A stretch of 64,000 nt of DNA from JBKHBT01 sp046542255 (GCA_046542255.1 JBKHBT010000003.1:1-64000); one strand, 5' to 3'. Counted from the stretch's first letter, positions 25,706 through 38,397 are shown. The notes: generated by a model not told the origin, from the letters alone. Numbers and translations: made by a program.

Positions 25706-27007
25706 TTAAAACTCGTATTTTAGTGTTAAAGATAAATATGACATTGTAAAATCATGCGATGACACATCATGCCATTGTGGTGAATAGTAGCCAAAAAGAG
25801 ATGCATCGATTTTTTTGGTTATTTTATAAGTTGCCATAGCATCTATATTTGTGTAAAAATAGTCGCTATAGAATGAAAACTCAACGTCCTGATTTCCTTC
25901 ACCGAGCAAACGCCAGCCTGGCTCTATTGTTATATCAATCCAAAACTTACTTGTACTGAAATAATTACATGAAATCGGAAATGAAAACTCTTCATAAGTC
26001 TCACCTTCAAAATTGGTATCTGCTGATGCGATTAAATACTGGCCACCGGCGGATATTTCCATATCGTCTGTGATCCCGTAAATACCGCTTAGCAAATAAC
26101 TATGGTGGTCATAATCCATTTTGGCAGTATTTTGCTTTTTATAATCGTATTTTTCCAGCTCATAACCTGGCTGTATTCCGATTTTTTCTGATATTGGCAA
26201 TCTTGGCCTGGCTTCTATGAAAAATTTCTGATAATCTGCTTCCGGGCTGTCATTAAAAGTTCGATTTGCATAGCTTCCATAGAAGGTACCATTGGACATT
26301 CTTTTTTTGTAATAGTCATAAGATATATTGATTTTGTGTTGATCGTAATCAGCAGATGAAGAGTCGGGTACATATCTATGAATATATTCATAATTAATAT
26401 ATCCACCAGAAGCATAATCAAAATACGCATCGGTTTCTATTATTGTATAGTCATAGGAATAGGTATATTCATCTGTATAGTCTTTATTTTCGATTTTTAA
26501 TGCGATTTTTGCAGAATATGGAAATTTAAATTCTCGCGCTATTTGTGCTTTGAGTTGGTTTTTTAAATATTCTCTAGTCGAAGATTCCTCTTTCCAGGGA
26601 GTCTTGAATTCGAATCTATCTTCCAAATCGATCTCATAATCAATCAATTTCCATGTAAATTCTAATTTGTTTCTTATATAGAAACTTTCAGAACCGGCAG
26701 TTGAGTAAAGCTGATTATCGATATCCAGACTATTATTTTCATATTCCATATCTAAATCGAATATTGCCTTTAATCTATTGTCTATGGTTAATGTATCCTC
26801 TTCAAGTGGGTCGTAGGATAATGTATCTTCTAAATCATATCGATATGTAACGTATTCCTGGCTTATAAGCGAATAACCGGTGCCCATTTCCAATTTCCAA
26901 TCAATAGAAAACGTTTTGGATATCATAATTAGAATTAAAAAAAAGAAAAATTCCTGTTTCGCCTTAAAAAATACAATATCTATAATTTGGCGAACAGGAA
27001 TTTTCAT
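25706..27007 (-). CDS. Putative outer-membrane beta-barrel protein
   Basis: A protein of about 433 residues. Its N-terminus has a long hydrophobic stretch (FFFFLILIMISKTFS) that reads as a signal peptide. It then has many tyrosine-rich alternating strands and ends LTLKYEF, a typical barrel C-terminus. It is highly charged and low in complexity in places. I do not recognise the family. A longer frame runs back into rpsL, but the ATG at 27007 clears rpsL by 28 bases; its ribosome binding site (AAAGG) is weak and far. Its place behind rpoBC-rpsL is unusual. Confidence 0.65.
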   Translation of the reverse strand: MKIPVRQIIDIVFFKAKQEFFFFLILIMISKTFSIDWKLEMGTGYSLISQEYVTYRYDLEDTLSYDPLEEDTLTIDNRLKAIFDLDMEYENNSLDIDNQLYSTAGSESFYIRNKLEFTWKLIDYEIDLEDRFEFKTPWKEESSTREYLKNQLKAQIAREFKFPYSAKIALKIENKDYTDEYTYSYDYTIIETDAYFDYASGGYINYEYIHRYVPDSSSADYDQHKINISYDYYKKRMSNGTFYGSYANRTFNDSPEADYQKFFIEARPRLPISEKIGIQPGYELEKYDYKKQNTAKMDYDHHSYLLSGIYGITDDMEISAGGQYLIASADTNFEGETYEEFSFPISCNYFSTSKFWIDITIEPGWRLLGEGNQDVEFSFYSDYFYTNIDAMATYKITKKIDASLFGYYSPQWHDVSSHDFTMSYLSLTLKYEF

Positions 27008-27035
27008 ATTATTGCGGCCTTTCGGCAGCGAAAGA

Positions 27036-27410
27036 TTATTCTTTTGGCTTTTTGGTACCGTATTTGGAACGAGACTTCCTTCTACCTTCGACACCGGTAG
27101 CATCCAGTGCGCCACGGACGATATGGTATCTAACACCAGGCAAGTCCTTGACACGGCCACCTTCTACGAGTACGATCGAGTGTTCCTGCAAGCTGTGGCC
27201 TTCGCCAGGAATATATGACGTAATCTCTTTGCCATTGGTAAGCCTGACTCTGGCAATTTTTCTCAGCGCTGAATTCGGCTTTTTAGGAGTCATAGTATAT
27301 ACGCGAAGGCAAACACCACGTCTTTGCGGGCAACCGCCCAGAGCCGGTGTTTTGCGCTTGGTTCCAATAACCTTGCGGCCTTTGCGCACAAGCTGATTAA
27401 TAGTCGGCAT
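27036..27410 (-). CDS. rpsL: 30S ribosomal protein S12
   Basis: A 124-residue S12 of the decoding centre. [11 protein letters not shown] (the lysine equivalent to E. coli K42/43), [31 protein letters not shown] sequence and the terminal [11 protein letters not shown] region are intact. The usual streptomycin-resistance positions (K in PKKPNS and in GRVKDLPG) are wild type. It begins 1 base after rpoC ends. rpsG and fusA, which normally follow it, are not next; a beta-barrel gene is. Confidence 0.98.
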   Translation of the reverse strand: MPTINQLVRKGRKVIGTKRKTPALGGCPQRRGVCLRVYTMTPKKPNSALRKIARVRLTNGKEITSYIPGEGHSLQEHSIVLVEGGRVKDLPGVRYHIVRGALDATGVEGRRKSRSKYGTKKPKE

Positions 27411-27411
27411 A

Positions 27412-30400
27412 TCAGTATTTCCTTTCTTTTTTATCTCTATATTTATTGCTCAAATTAAGAAGTGGGAATGTTTCTTCCTGCCCCTTGAAGAAGAACTTAT
27501 TATCTTCGAGATCAAACTGATCTTCATCGTCCATAATATCTTCGCCTTCGCTGGCAGTAATCTTTAGTTTGCGATATTTTTTGAATCCTGTTCCAGCTGG
27601 TATGATGCTACCTATAATAACATTTTCTTTCAGGCCATCGAGATTATCGATCTTGCCTTCGATTGCAGCCTGCGTAAGGACTCTCGTTGTCTCCTGGAAC
27701 GATGCTGCTGCAAAGAAGCTCTCTGTTGAGAGGGATGCCTTTGTGATTCCGAGCAATAGCGGTTCATAGCGAGCGGGTTCTCCGCCTTCTGCGCCAACAC
27801 GTCTATTTTCTTTAATGACAGCACGTTTATCGACGACTTCATTTTCCAGGAATGATGAATCGCCACTTTTTAGAATATTAACCTTCGTAAGCATCTGTCT
27901 GATGATTACTTCGATATGCTTATCACTGATGGGTACACCCTGAAGTTTGTAAACGCTCTGGACTTCATCGAGCAGATATTCCTGAACATCTTGTTCACCC
28001 TTCACACGAAGAATGTCATGAGGTATAATTGGCCCATCGCAAAGCTGCTGGCCTGCTATAACTTCTGTACCTTTCTGGACAAGAATATGTCTTCCACGAG
28101 GAATAGAATATCTTTCGCTTTCGCCCTGATGGCCTTCGACCTGAATCTTCACGCCACCTGTTTTACGGCTCTTTTTGATATTCTTTACAACACCATCGAT
28201 ATCGGATATAACCGCTGGGTCTCTTGGCTTTCTGGCTTCGAATAACTCAGAAACTCGCGGCAAGCCACCTGTAATATCCATCGATTTTGATTGTGATCTT
28301 GCAAGTTTAGCAAGAGATTGTCCTGCTTTGACAAATTCACCATCATGAATCAATATTTGCGCACCGGTCGGAATCAGATAGTTTTTAGTTTTTCCGCTAT
28401 TGCTGGTAATATTGATCTGCGGCCTAAGCGAACGGTCTTTAGAATCGATGATGACTGCCTGTTTCATCATATCTTCATCGACTTTTTCTGTGATCGTTAC
28501 ATCAGGTATAATATCAATAAATTCTACTTTACCATCGATATCCGAAAGAATCGGATTGATATATGGTTCGAATTCATAAAGAATATCATTTGGTTTAACG
28601 ACCTGTTCATCTTCGATATGAAGAATTGAGCCATATGGCAATTCGTATTTATGTGTAAGGCCTTCATCAGATTCGATAAGAATCTCGCCAGAGCGCCCCA
28701 AAACAACATGTTTTGTTTTATCTTCGGGATGTTCAATTTTTCTAACACGGCTGAATTTGACTTTACCGCCAAATTTTGTTCGTACTTCAGACTGTTCCGA
28801 AACGCGGGATGCAATACCACCGATATGGAAAGTTCTCAGCGTAAGCTGTGTACCCGGCTCACCGATTGATTCACCAGCAATAATACCGATAGCTTCACCA
28901 AGTTTGACATATTTCTCTGTTGTAAGGTCCAGGCCATAGCATTTCGAACAAACGCCTTTTTCGGATTCGCATGTAAGAACGCTTCGAATATTGACTTCTT
29001 CGATACCCTTTTCTTCTATGATATCTGCATCTTCTTCGGTAATCAGTTTACCATGTTCTACTATAATATCATCTGTAATAGGATCGAATATATCTTCATT
29101 AGAGACTCTTCCGATTATTCTATCGCGAAGATGGATATGGACTTTTTCGCCTTCTTTTAGCGCGCGTCTAACAACACCCTGAATAGTTCCACAATCATGC
29201 TCGGTAACAGTAACCGCTTGTGCAACATCGACCAGACGTCTTGTAAGGTAACCGGCATCAGCTGTCTTAAGCGCTGTATCGGCAAGGCCTTTTCTCTGGC
29301 CATGAGTCGATATAAAGTATTCAAGAACAGTCAAGCCTTCGCGGAAATTCGATAAAATTGGAGTTTCGATTGTTTCCTGTCCTGTAAGTTCCTTTTGCGG
29401 TTTTGCCATAAGTCCACGAATTCCGGCAAGCTGCCTAACCTGGTCCTGTGAACCACGAGCGCCAGAATCGACCATCATACCCAAAGCATTAAAACCATGT
29501 TGGTCTTTCATGAGAGTTTGATGCAATTCTTCTGTTATTTGCAACTGAGCATTAGTCCAGATATCTATAACTGCATTATAACGTTCGCCTTCGGTGATTA
29601 CACCTTTCTTTCTGGATTTTTCTACTCTTTCGACCTGTTTTCTCGACTTCTCGATGATTTTGGTTTTTGCTTTCGGAACAACAAGGTCATCAACACCAAG
29701 AGAGATAGCACCCCTTGTGGCATATTTATATCCTATATCTTTAAGCCTATCTAGAAAGAAAACTGTCTCTTCTTTTCCCATTTTATGATAAACTTTTTTG
29801 ACAAGTTTTCTAATAGTTCCTTTTTTCAGTAGTAGATTCTCGAATTCCATCCCTTCCGGCATGATTTCCCAAAAAATAATTCTTCCAACGATAGTTTCCC
29901 ACATTTTGCCGTCTATTCGACATTTGATTTGTGCATTAAGCCCAACTCTTCCGTGATCAAATGCTATTCTAACCTCATCGGGAGAAGAGAAAACTTCGCC
30001 TTCGCCGACATCGCCGGAAAGAACTTTTGTCATATAATAAAGGCCGAGTACCATATCCTGTGAAGCTGTTGCAAGCGGCTCACCATTAGATGGAGAAAGG
30101 ACATTATGCGGTGAAAGCATAAGCATATGCGCTTCCATTTGAGCTTCATAAGATAAAGGAACATGCACAGCCATCATGTCGCCATCGAAGTCGGCATTGA
30201 ATGCATTACAAGCCAATGGATGTAGCTGAATTGCTTTACCTTCGACAAGCCTTGGATAGAAAGCCTGAATACCAAGCCTATGCAAAGTTGGAGCGCGATT
30301 AAGCATTATAGGATGATCTTCGATAATCTCCTCGAGCAAGTCCCATATCTCCGCTCTATTGTCTTCTACCAGCTTTTTGGCCTTTTTCACCGATTGTGTA

Positions 30401-31554
30401 AAGCCTTTTTCCTCGATTTTTCTAATGATAAGTGGTTTAAAAAGCTCCAGTGCCATTCCTTTTGGTAGTCCACATTGATGAAGTTTCAGATTCGGGCCAA
30501 CAACAACAACCGATCGACCAGAATAATCGACTCTTTTACCCAACAGGTTCTGCCTAAATCGGCCTCTTTTACCTTTGAGCAGGTCAGATAGAGATTTCAA
30601 AGGCCTTTGGTTTCTTCCAACTACTGGGCTTGGAAGCTTATTATTATCCAAAAGCGCATCGACAGCTTCTTGAAGCATTCTCTTTTCATTACGGAGAATC
30701 ACTTCTGGAGCGCGAATATCCATAAGCTTCTTGAGTCTATTGTTTCTATTTATCAACCTTCTATATAAATCATTAAGATCGCTGGTTGCGAATCTTCCGC
30801 CCTCGAGAGGCACTAGTGGCCTTAAGTCTGGAGGAATCACCGGAACTACATGAAGAACCATCCATTCAGGATTATTGGGTGATTGCCTTAGCGCTTCAAC
30901 AACCTCGAGCCTTTTTAGAAATTTCTTTTTCTTATTCTTGGAATTTTCGATTTTGATAGCGGCACGTAATGATGATGCCAGATCATCGAGATCTAGATTC
31001 TTCAGAAGTTTTTCGATTGCGGGGGCTCCGATTCCTGCTTCGAATTCCAGTCCTCGCATTTTAAGTTCGTCATAATCATTCATATCCAAAAGTTGTTTTT
31101 GCTGGAGCCCTGTTTTTTCGGGATCGCCAGGATCGATGACAACAAACTTTTCATAATATATGATGCTCTCGAGTTGAGGTTTAGTCATATCCATAAGAAG
31201 GCGTAGCCTGCTTGGAAGTGATCTTACATACCAGATATGTGTAACAGGTACAGCCAATTCGATATGCCCCATTCTCTCACGCCTGACACGAGATTTGGTT
31301 ATCTCTACACCACAGCGGTCGCATTCAACATTCTTGAATCTAATGCCTTTATATTTGCCACAGGCACATTCCCAGTCCTTTGTAGGCCCGAAAATCCTTT
31401 CGCAAAAAAGACCATCTCTCTCTGGCTTGAAAGTCCTGTAATTAATGGTCTCAGGCTTTGTTACTTCGCCAAAGCTCCAGCTTCTTATCGTATCTGGACT
31501 GGCAAGTAGTATTTGTATTCTGCCAAAATCTAATGTTCGGGGATTGCCCTTCAT
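27412..31554 (-). CDS. rpoC: RNA polymerase beta' subunit
   Basis: A 1380-residue beta' subunit. The N-terminal zinc ribbon [22 protein letters not shown] is at about 58-80. The catalytic NADFDGD is at 453-459, with Mg-binding D455, D457 and D459. The bridge and trigger helices are in the 780-960 region. A second zinc site ([13 protein letters not shown]) lies near 890. The C-terminus ends in a lysine/arginine-rich tail. It starts 1 base after rpoB and is the largest gene of the block. Confidence 0.99.
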   Translation of the reverse strand: MKGNPRTLDFGRIQILLASPDTIRSWSFGEVTKPETINYRTFKPERDGLFCERIFGPTKDWECACGKYKGIRFKNVECDRCGVEITKSRVRRERMGHIELAVPVTHIWYVRSLPSRLRLLMDMTKPQLESIIYYEKFVVIDPGDPEKTGLQQKQLLDMNDYDELKMRGLEFEAGIGAPAIEKLLKNLDLDDLASSLRAAIKIENSKNKKKKFLKRLEVVEALRQSPNNPEWMVLHVVPVIPPDLRPLVPLEGGRFATSDLNDLYRRLINRNNRLKKLMDIRAPEVILRNEKRMLQEAVDALLDNNKLPSPVVGRNQRPLKSLSDLLKGKRGRFRQNLLGKRVDYSGRSVVVVGPNLKLHQCGLPKGMALELFKPLIIRKIEEKGFTQSVKKAKKLVEDNRAEIWDLLEEIIEDHPIMLNRAPTLHRLGIQAFYPRLVEGKAIQLHPLACNAFNADFDGDMMAVHVPLSYEAQMEAHMLMLSPHNVLSPSNGEPLATASQDMVLGLYYMTKVLSGDVGEGEVFSSPDEVRIAFDHGRVGLNAQIKCRIDGKMWETIVGRIIFWEIMPEGMEFENLLLKKGTIRKLVKKVYHKMGKEETVFFLDRLKDIGYKYATRGAISLGVDDLVVPKAKTKIIEKSRKQVERVEKSRKKGVITEGERYNAVIDIWTNAQLQITEELHQTLMKDQHGFNALGMMVDSGARGSQDQVRQLAGIRGLMAKPQKELTGQETIETPILSNFREGLTVLEYFISTHGQRKGLADTALKTADAGYLTRRLVDVAQAVTVTEHDCGTIQGVVRRALKEGEKVHIHLRDRIIGRVSNEDIFDPITDDIIVEHGKLITEEDADIIEEKGIEEVNIRSVLTCESEKGVCSKCYGLDLTTEKYVKLGEAIGIIAGESIGEPGTQLTLRTFHIGGIASRVSEQSEVRTKFGGKVKFSRVRKIEHPEDKTKHVVLGRSGEILIESDEGLTHKYELPYGSILHIEDEQVVKPNDILYEFEPYINPILSDIDGKVEFIDIIPDVTITEKVDEDMMKQAVIIDSKDRSLRPQINITSNSGKTKNYLIPTGAQILIHDGEFVKAGQSLAKLARSQSKSMDITGGLPRVSELFEARKPRDPAVISDIDGVVKNIKKSRKTGGVKIQVEGHQGESERYSIPRGRHILVQKGTEVIAGQQLCDGPIIPHDILRVKGEQDVQEYLLDEVQSVYKLQGVPISDKHIEVIIRQMLTKVNILKSGDSSFLENEVVDKRAVIKENRRVGAEGGEPARYEPLLLGITKASLSTESFFAAASFQETTRVLTQAAIEGKIDNLDGLKENVIIGSIIPAGTGFKKYRKLKITASEGEDIMDDEDQFDLEDNKFFFKGQEETFPLLNLSNKYRDKKERKY

Positions 31555-31555
31555 T

Positions 31556-34500
31556 TTACATCACCTGCTCTTCATCAAGAAGTTGTATATCAAGCCCCAG
31601 ACTTCTGAGCTCTTTTATCAAAACATTAAACGATTCTGGAATACCTGGCTCTGGTGGATTCTCGCCTTTGACGATTGCTTCGTAAACCCTGGCGCGTCCT
31701 GCTACATCATCACTTTTTACAGTAAGCATTTCCTGCAAGGTATAGGCTGCGCCATAGGCTTCTAATGCCCAAACTTCCATTTCTCCGAAACGCTGTCCAC
31801 CCATTTGAGCTTTTCCGCCAAGGGGTTGCTGCGTCACCAGTGAATATGGCCCAATCGATCTTGCATGGAGCTTGTCATCTGCAAGATGCGAAAGCTTTAG
31901 AACATACATCTTACCAACCGCACATGAATTATCGAAAAACTCGCCTGACATACCATCGCGCAAATGCGTCTTTCCATCGAGAGATACACCTGCTTCTTTC
32001 ATAAAGGCTTTGATTTCATCGATAGTAGCACCGCTAAAGACTGGTGTCTGGCACTTTTTATCCAGCTTGGATAGTGCCCAACCAAGATGAGTTTCCAGGA
32101 CCTGGCCGATATTCATTCTGGATGGAACGCCCAGTGGATTAAGAACAATATCCACGGTTCTTCCATCAGGCAAAAATGGCATATCCTCATCGGGTACTAT
32201 AATCGAGACAACCCCCTTATTACCATGTCTTCCAGCCATCTTATCACCGACCTGGACTTTTCTCTTCATAGCAACATCCACCTTGACGAGTTTCAGAACG
32301 CCCGGAGGCAATTGGTCGCCACGGAGAATCTTATTCCTTTCGATTTGTAAGTCTTCATTGGCCTCGGCGATAAGTTTATCAGCAATTTTTAATATGTCAC
32401 GAATCGTTTCATTCTTTTTCTTATCGGTTGTCCAGTCGAGTTTGGGATCGATTGATTCAATCTTAAGAACCTTGATCTTAGATGCCTTCATAATCTCGCC
32501 TTTGGGGGCAATAGGCACTTTGCTCTCACGGTCAACCATTTGATTTATTGGTGTTTCTTCTAATATTTTCTTGATCTTCTTATTTCTTTTTTGTTCAATT
32601 TTTCTTATCAACCGTTGATTTGCAGCTTCAAGCTCTGCAATTTTCTTTTTCTCTGTATCTCTTTCATTCTTGGTGAAAGTCTTACGAGAAAGACACATAG
32701 TATTTATAACAACGGCTTTCATTCCGGAAGGCGCTTTCTTGGACTTGTTTTTGACATCCCCAGCTTTTTCACCGAATATCGCTCTGAGCAGCCGTTCTTC
32801 TGGTGTTGATTCTTTTTCGCCTTTTGGAGTAATTTTACCGACTAGAATATCGCCAGCTTCTATTTCTGCACCAACCCGAATAATTCCGCGTTCATCTAAG
32901 TCTTTAACGACATCGTCCGAAACATTAGGAAGCTCTCGTGTTATTTCTTCGGGTCCAAGCTTTGTTTCACGGACCTGTACTTCAAACCTCACTATGTGTA
33001 TCGAAGTGAATAAATCTTCTCGAACAAGTCTTTCCGAAAGAACAATAGCATCCTCGAAATTGTAGCCTCTCCAGGGCATAAATGCAACAGTAAGCTCTTT
33101 ACCGAGAGAAAGTTCGCCCTGGCAACATGCCTGGCCATCAGCGACTGGTTGGCCACGTTTGACCATTTGTCCAGGTTTTACAATTGGTTTCTGATTAACA
33201 GCAGTATCCTGATTGCTTCTGGTAAACTTCTTCAAATTATATTCATCTATTAAATTGGTTTCGAAAACAGGATTAAGTTCATCTTGATTAGGTTGTATCA
33301 ATATTTTATCTGCATCGACATATTTTACTTCTCCGCCTCTTTTTGCGGTAACCACAGCACCAGAATCGATTGCTACCTTTTCTTCTAAACCAGTAGCAAC
33401 GATTGGCCTTTCGGTTACCATAAGCGGTACAGCCTGTCTTTGCATATTCGAGCCCATTAAAGCTCTATTAGCATCATCATGTTCCAAAAAGGGAATCAAT
33501 GATGCTGCGACACCCACCAACTGAACTGGTGAGATATCCATAAATTCGATATCTTCGGCAGGCGCCATTAGAATATCGGCTCTTTGTCTGGCAAAAACCT
33601 TATCAGCTCCGATATAGCCATCATCATCTACAGGTATATTTGCCTGTGCGATAGTGTAAACATCCTCGTCATCTGCTGTAAGATACGCAATTTCATTGGT
33701 AACTTTTTTATCGATGACTTTTCTATATGGTGTCTCAAGAAAGCCATATTCATTTATTCTGGCATATACCGATAGTGACGTAATTAGGCCAATATTTTGT
33801 CCTTCAGGGGTCTCGATTGGACACATTCTTCCATAATGAGTGTAATGAACATCGCGAACTTCAAAACCGGCACGTTCTCTTGTTAGGCCGCCGGGGCCAA
33901 GAGCTGAGAGCCTTCTTTTATTAGTCATCTCGGCAAGTGGATTGACTTGATCCATAAACTGCGAAAGCTGCGATGAGCCGAAGAAACTATTCAATGCAGC
34001 ATTAACCGTCTTGGCATTAACAAGCTTTTGTGGAGTGAGTTCTTCATTTTCTTTGAGTCGCATCCTTTCGCGGACAGTTCTATTCATTCTTGCCATAGCA
34101 ATTTGGAATTGCTGCTGAACAAGCTCGCCAACAGTTTTGACTCTTCGATATCCCAGATGGTCGATATCATCGAGATTTTCTTTTCCGTGGCGAAGATCGA
34201 TAAGGTGTTTGAGTACTTCGACAAAATCGGTAATTGTAAGCCCTAATTCATCAGCAGGGACATCCAAGCCAAGCCTGAAATTAATCTTGAAACGGCCGAC
34301 TTTTTCGAGATTTATTCTTTTTCTATCAAAAATATATTCATCGAGAGCAGTATCTATCTCGCTATCTTCTAAAACTTCGCCAGAACGAATAGTCGCGACC
34401 AGCTCTCTTATAGCATCTTCTGTTGTTTCTGTTTCATCTGATGCGAGAGAATAAAACAGAACAGGTACTTCTCTTGGTTCATCGAAATATACAGCTTTGA

Positions 34501-35368
34501 CCTTTTTGATATCATTTTCCAAAAGCAGGTCTATTAATTCTGTGGTGAGTGGCATTCCGGTTTCTGCGAAGAGTTCACCAGTTTCTTTATTAAGAATATC
34601 TTCAGCAAGGTAGCAGAATTCTGATCGTTCTTTTCCTTCTTCGGTATCCAATTTAAGTTCTTCGATATCGTAGAAAAGTTCTATCATCTCGGTATCGTCA
34701 TAACCGAAAGCCCTGAGTAAAGTGGCAAAAGTGATCTTTTGTTTTGAACCGAAATAAACATAAAGTGCGTCTTTAATATCAAATTTGAATTCAATCCATG
34801 CACCCTGACTTGGAATAATTCTCGCAGAATATAAAATTGTTCCATTTGGATGTTTCTTCTTATCAAAAAATACGCCAGGTGATCGATGCAATTGTTTAAC
34901 GATAACTCTTTCAGCGCCATTGATTACAAAGCCTCCATTAGAAGTCATCATCGGCATATCGCCAAGATATGTTTTTCCTTCGATAGCTTCTTTGAAACGG
35001 GTATCATCAGCATCATTATCGAAAACCTTTAAAACAAATTTGACTCTTAATGGAGCCACATAAGACATATTCCATTTTTTACACTCATCAACAGTATAGG
35101 AAGGTCTTCCAATTTCATATTCGACGAAATCTAATTCAAATTTTTCATAGATATCTCTAACGGGAAAACTGTCCTGAAATACTTTCTGTAGGCCGATATC
35201 TTCTCTTTCATCGGGTGGAATATCAGTTTGCAGGAATTGATTAAAAGATTCTACTTGTTCCCTTAATAAATAAGGAGGTTTAAGTACCATTTCGATTTTG
35301 GAAAAGTCAATTCTACCGTTTTCAGTTTCCTTGAATGAATTGACATCAATAGCAGACTTTTTAGGCAT
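31556..35368 (-). CDS. rpoB: RNA polymerase beta subunit
   Basis: A 1270-residue beta subunit. The rifampicin-pocket region [34 protein letters not shown] is intact and matches sensitive enzymes (Q, D, H/N and S positions as usual). The [10 protein letters not shown] and [18 protein letters not shown] blocks of the C-terminus are present. A lysine-rich coiled insertion sits around residues 920-990. It follows rplL after a 181-base gap containing a long hairpin. Confidence 0.99.
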   Translation of the reverse strand: MPKKSAIDVNSFKETENGRIDFSKIEMVLKPPYLLREQVESFNQFLQTDIPPDEREDIGLQKVFQDSFPVRDIYEKFELDFVEYEIGRPSYTVDECKKWNMSYVAPLRVKFVLKVFDNDADDTRFKEAIEGKTYLGDMPMMTSNGGFVINGAERVIVKQLHRSPGVFFDKKKHPNGTILYSARIIPSQGAWIEFKFDIKDALYVYFGSKQKITFATLLRAFGYDDTEMIELFYDIEELKLDTEEGKERSEFCYLAEDILNKETGELFAETGMPLTTELIDLLLENDIKKVKAVYFDEPREVPVLFYSLASDETETTEDAIRELVATIRSGEVLEDSEIDTALDEYIFDRKRINLEKVGRFKINFRLGLDVPADELGLTITDFVEVLKHLIDLRHGKENLDDIDHLGYRRVKTVGELVQQQFQIAMARMNRTVRERMRLKENEELTPQKLVNAKTVNAALNSFFGSSQLSQFMDQVNPLAEMTNKRRLSALGPGGLTRERAGFEVRDVHYTHYGRMCPIETPEGQNIGLITSLSVYARINEYGFLETPYRKVIDKKVTNEIAYLTADDEDVYTIAQANIPVDDDGYIGADKVFARQRADILMAPAEDIEFMDISPVQLVGVAASLIPFLEHDDANRALMGSNMQRQAVPLMVTERPIVATGLEEKVAIDSGAVVTAKRGGEVKYVDADKILIQPNQDELNPVFETNLIDEYNLKKFTRSNQDTAVNQKPIVKPGQMVKRGQPVADGQACCQGELSLGKELTVAFMPWRGYNFEDAIVLSERLVREDLFTSIHIVRFEVQVRETKLGPEEITRELPNVSDDVVKDLDERGIIRVGAEIEAGDILVGKITPKGEKESTPEERLLRAIFGEKAGDVKNKSKKAPSGMKAVVINTMCLSRKTFTKNERDTEKKKIAELEAANQRLIRKIEQKRNKKIKKILEETPINQMVDRESKVPIAPKGEIMKASKIKVLKIESIDPKLDWTTDKKKNETIRDILKIADKLIAEANEDLQIERNKILRGDQLPPGVLKLVKVDVAMKRKVQVGDKMAGRHGNKGVVSIIVPDEDMPFLPDGRTVDIVLNPLGVPSRMNIGQVLETHLGWALSKLDKKCQTPVFSGATIDEIKAFMKEAGVSLDGKTHLRDGMSGEFFDNSCAVGKMYVLKLSHLADDKLHARSIGPYSLVTQQPLGGKAQMGGQRFGEMEVWALEAYGAAYTLQEMLTVKSDDVAGRARVYEAIVKGENPPEPGIPESFNVLIKELRSLGLDIQLLDEEQVM

Positions 35369-35465
35369 CTGTTCAACCCTCCCGGGAGCGAGTTAAAATG
35401 GACATCCTATTAATTGAGTTGAATGTCATATTTGCTTCATCTATAATTTTTATGTAATTGAGAAC

Positions 35466-35518
35466 ATAATGCCGGTCACATTTTTCCCTAATTTTAGAGA
35501 AAAAGACTGGCATTATGC
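35466..35518 (-). promoter_or_regulatory. Long hairpin between rplL and rpoB
   Basis: CATAATGCCGGTC (35466-35478) pairs with GACTGGCATTATG (35506-35518), 13 pairs with one G-U wobble. Inside, TTTTTC, CTAA, TTAG and GAAAAA extend the stem to a tight loop, with a 3-base bulge. There is no T-run on the minus strand. The position matches the rplL-rpoB attenuator and RNase III site of E. coli, though the sequence is unrelated. Confidence 0.75.
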
Positions 35519-35549
35519 CCTTAAAGTTTTCGCATATAAGCGACACTTA

Positions 35550-35948
35550 TTATTTAATCTCAATCGTAGCGCCAACTGCTTCAAATTTTTCTTTGAGCTG
35601 GTCGGCTTCATCCTTTGTTACGTCTTCTTTAATAGCAGCGGGAAGATCGCCTTCTACAAAGCCTTTGGCTTCTTTAAGTCCCATATTTGTAACAGCACGG
35701 ACTTCTTTGATGACTTTAATCTTCTGTGAGCCGAAATCTTTGAGCATAACGTCAAAGGATGTTTTTTCTTCTTCTTCTTCGGCTTCTGCGGCACCTGGTG
35801 CAGCACCTCCTGCGACCATCATCGGTGCAGATGCAGATACGCCAAACTTATCTTCTAATGTCTTTACTAGTTCGGATAATTCGAGAACAGTAAGAGCTTC
35901 TACTTTCTCTACAATTTCCTGAACATTCTGGCTGAGGTCCTCTGGCAT
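35550..35948 (-). CDS. rplL: 50S ribosomal protein L7/L12
   Basis: A 132-residue L7/L12 of the ribosomal stalk that recruits translation GTPases. It has an N-terminal dimerisation helix, an alanine/glycine hinge (about 35-60, [19 protein letters not shown]) and the C-terminal factor-binding domain with the conserved [23 protein letters not shown]. The hinge is unusually acidic. An AGGAGG-type site precedes the ATG. Confidence 0.98.
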   Translation of the reverse strand: MPEDLSQNVQEIVEKVEALTVLELSELVKTLEDKFGVSASAPMMVAGGAAPGAAEAEEEEEKTSFDVMLKDFGSQKIKVIKEVRAVTNMGLKEAKGFVEGDLPAAIKEDVTKDEADQLKEKFEAVGATIEIK

Positions 35949-35966
35949 TTTTCCTCCTGTAGAATT

Positions 35967-35995
35967 ATTATATCCTTAGTTTTCAACCTGCGCAA
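35967..35995 (-). promoter_or_regulatory. Possible internal promoter ahead of rplL
   Basis: On the minus strand TTGCGC (35995-35990), 17 bases, and a perfect TATAAT (35972-35967). The start would be very close to the rplL ribosome binding site, so it may be coincidental. If used, it would add extra L7/L12 relative to L10. Confidence 0.3.
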
Positions 35996-36074
35996 TTGCC
36001 ATTTAACTGGAGCTTTTCGTGATAAAGGTGAATTGTGGTGTGGTAAAACCTTCATTCAAAAAAGTCAGCTTGCG

Positions 36075-36602
36075 CTAATTGTTTTGTTCTTTTTTGTCTT
36101 TGATCTGCCCTAAAGCATAAACGAGATTTCTCTGAAGGCTAGAGAAGATTCCGAGAAATCCTGTCATTGGTGATGCAAGGACATTTACTAGTTTGCCTCT
36201 TAGTTCTTCTGGAGAATCCATCGAAGCGAATTTATCGAATGTAAGTTCACCATCATAGATATCTTTTTCTACCAGAATTGCTTTAACTTTGGGCAACTCA
36301 TTTTCTTTGTGAAATTCTTTTATAACTTTTGCCGGTGTTACTGGGTCGCTTCCAGCTAAAATAACTGCGGTTGGTTCATGTAAGTAGCTTTCGAGTTTTT
36401 CTTTGTCTTCGAATTCCCATGCTCTTTTCAACAGTCTATTTTTAGCGACTCTAACAGTAATGCCGGTTTTTCTAAGCTCATTTCTTAGAGTTTCGAATTG
36501 TTCAACCGTAAGGCCTCTATAATCAGCAAGATAGAATACTTCATTCTCGTTGAGAAGACCTGTAAGATGTTCAATTTCCTGTTTTTTTTCTAAATTCGGC
36601 AT
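36075..36602 (-). CDS. rplJ: 50S ribosomal protein L10
   Basis: A 175-residue L10, the base of the stalk that binds L7/L12. YRGLTVEQFETLRNELRK and VAKNRLLKRA are the family's rRNA-binding signatures. The C-terminal helix ends QIKDKKEQNN. In many bacteria L10-L12 represses its own translation through the leader; no such leader structure is obvious here. Confidence 0.97.
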   Translation of the reverse strand: MPNLEKKQEIEHLTGLLNENEVFYLADYRGLTVEQFETLRNELRKTGITVRVAKNRLLKRAWEFEDKEKLESYLHEPTAVILAGSDPVTPAKVIKEFHKENELPKVKAILVEKDIYDGELTFDKFASMDSPEELRGKLVNVLASPMTGFLGIFSSLQRNLVYALGQIKDKKEQNN

Positions 36603-36628
36603 ATATCACTCGCTTGTTTTTTTGTGTT

Positions 36629-37333
36629 CTAGGGTGTTCTTTTGGCTACAAAATCGGACATGTCGATTTTATATCCGTGTCCCATTGTAGATGATAAAGT
36701 AACACCGGTAAAATAAATACCTTTAACAGATGCTGGCCTCTGTTTGTGCAGTACATCTAAAAGTGCGACTACATTTTCTCTTAGAGCTTCAACATCGAAA
36801 GATACTTTGCCAACTGGAGCGTGAACCACACCAGCTTTATCGACTCTGAAAGATATTTTTCCAGCTTTAGCTTCTTTAACTGCTCTTTCAATGTCCATTG
36901 TTACAGTCCCGGTTTTGGGGTTTGGCATAAGCCCTCTCGGACCAAGAACCCTTCCGAGTTTACCAACAACGCTCATCATATTTGGTGCAGCAATCGCCAC
37001 ATCAAAATCCAGCCAACCTTCTTGAATTTTCTCTGCATATTCTTCACCGACATAATCGGCGCCTGCATTTTTGGCCTCTTCAGCCTTATCGCCTTTGGCA
37101 AAAACCAGAACCTTCACATCCTGACCTGTGCCATTAGGAAGCACGAGTGTTCCTCGCACCATCTGATCGGCATGTCTTGGATTTACATTTAGATTTGCCG
37201 AAAGTTCGACAGTTTCATCGAAATTAGCGAAAGAATTCTCTTTTACCAATTCAATAGCATCTTTTATTTTATGCTTTTGTCTGCTATCGACTTTTTCGGC
37301 AATATTATTGTATTTCTTTCCGTGTTTTGCCAT
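36629..37333 (-). CDS. rplA: 50S ribosomal protein L1
   Basis: A 234-residue L1 with [17 protein letters not shown], the [22 protein letters not shown] signature, and the [18 protein letters not shown] strand. It starts 1 base after rplK. In E. coli L1 represses rplKA translation by binding the rplK leader; here that could occur in the nusG-rplK gap (37782-37796), which is too short for the full mimic. Confidence 0.98.
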   Translation of the reverse strand: MAKHGKKYNNIAEKVDSRQKHKIKDAIELVKENSFANFDETVELSANLNVNPRHADQMVRGTLVLPNGTGQDVKVLVFAKGDKAEEAKNAGADYVGEEYAEKIQEGWLDFDVAIAAPNMMSVVGKLGRVLGPRGLMPNPKTGTVTMDIERAVKEAKAGKISFRVDKAGVVHAPVGKVSFDVEALRENVVALLDVLHKQRPASVKGIYFTGVTLSSTMGHGYKIDMSDFVAKRTP

Positions 37334-37334
37334 T

Positions 37335-37781
37335 TTACACCTTTTCTTTAACTTCGATACCCATACTTCGGGCAGTGCCTTCGATTACTTTCATTGCGCC
37401 TTCAATGTCAACAGAATTAAGATCATCCATTTTGATTTCAGCGATCTTTCTGACATCTTCTTTCGAGACTTTTCCAACTCGGACTTTTCCTGGTTCAGAT
37501 GAACCTTTGTCTTTCTTGGAAGCTTTTTTAATAAGGTCAGATGCCGGTGGTGTTTTGGTAATAAATGAAAATGAGCGATCTTTATAGACCGAAATTTCAA
37601 CCGGTATTACATAACCTTGTTTATCTGGCGCAGAAGTAATTGAATTAAACTGCTTACAGAAGTCCATGATTGCGATTCCTGCCTGACCAAGTGCTGGTCC
37701 GACTGGAGGAGCAGGTGTCGCTTTTCCAGCGGGTATCTGAAGCTTGATTACCTGTACAACTTTTTTCTTTGATTTAGCCAT
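37335..37781 (-). CDS. rplK: 50S ribosomal protein L11
   Basis: A 148-residue L11 with the [23 protein letters not shown]-domain and the C-terminal rRNA-binding domain containing [10 protein letters not shown]. It is the usual length. It contacts 23S rRNA in the GTPase centre and is part of the thiopeptide site. Confidence 0.98.
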   Translation of the reverse strand: MAKSKKKVVQVIKLQIPAGKATPAPPVGPALGQAGIAIMDFCKQFNSITSAPDKQGYVIPVEISVYKDRSFSFITKTPPASDLIKKASKKDKGSSEPGKVRVGKVSKEDVRKIAEIKMDDLNSVDIEGAMKVIEGTARSMGIEVKEKV

Positions 37782-37796
37782 GAATTGCTCCTTAAA

Positions 37797-38351
37797 CTAC
37801 TTCCTGTCTTCCTTTATCTGTAGGAAATCCACCTCGACGGGGGTCAGACGGCCGAATATCGAAACCATAACTTTTACTTTGCCACGTTCGGGGTTAACTT
37901 CTTTAATGATTCCAGCGAAATCCTTGAATGGACCATCGACTACCTTGACTGGGTCGCCAACAGAAAATGGAATCTCCATTCGCTGCTCTTGAGATTTGCC
38001 TTCCATTCGGCTTCTGATGTTTTCATACTCGTCTTCGCTCATTGGCTTTGGCGTGGGGCCGCCTTTTAGAAAATCGATTACTCCTGGAATATTCGAAACA
38101 AAACTCTGGGCTTCCTCCGTCATTTCCATCTTCACCAAAACATAGCCTGGGAAGAATTTTCGATTTACTGTCTTTTTCTTGCCATGTTGCATCTCAACAA
38201 CAGTTTCCGTTGGAATGAGAACCTCAACGATTCTCTCATCGTATCCATGCTGCCTAATGGCATTTTCAAGATACTTTTGTACTTTCATCTCTTTGCCTGA
38301 AAGTACCCTTACTACATACCAATCGTAATTTTTAGTCTCTTCAGTCATCAA
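37797..38351 (-). CDS. nusG: Transcription termination/antitermination protein NusG
   Basis: A 184-residue NusG. The NGN domain begins YDWYVVRVLSGKEMKVQKYLE and contains FFPGYVLVKM. The C-terminal KOW domain has FSVGDPVKVVDGPFKDFAGII. It links RNA polymerase to Rho and ribosomes. Start 38351 or the next Met; no long insertion domain. Confidence 0.97.
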   Translation of the reverse strand: MMTEETKNYDWYVVRVLSGKEMKVQKYLENAIRQHGYDERIVEVLIPTETVVEMQHGKKKTVNRKFFPGYVLVKMEMTEEAQSFVSNIPGVIDFLKGGPTPKPMSEDEYENIRSRMEGKSQEQRMEIPFSVGDPVKVVDGPFKDFAGIIKEVNPERGKVKVMVSIFGRLTPVEVDFLQIKEDRK

Positions 38352-38397
38352 TCAAGTCTCACTATCTGGTCTTTTATTATACTTTCCCTAAATTAAA

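Noticed and set aside
27008..27160. N-terminal extension of the beta-barrel gene into rpsL
   Set aside because: The extra 51 codons overlap rpsL in another frame and lack signal-peptide character; ATG 27007 gives a better start.
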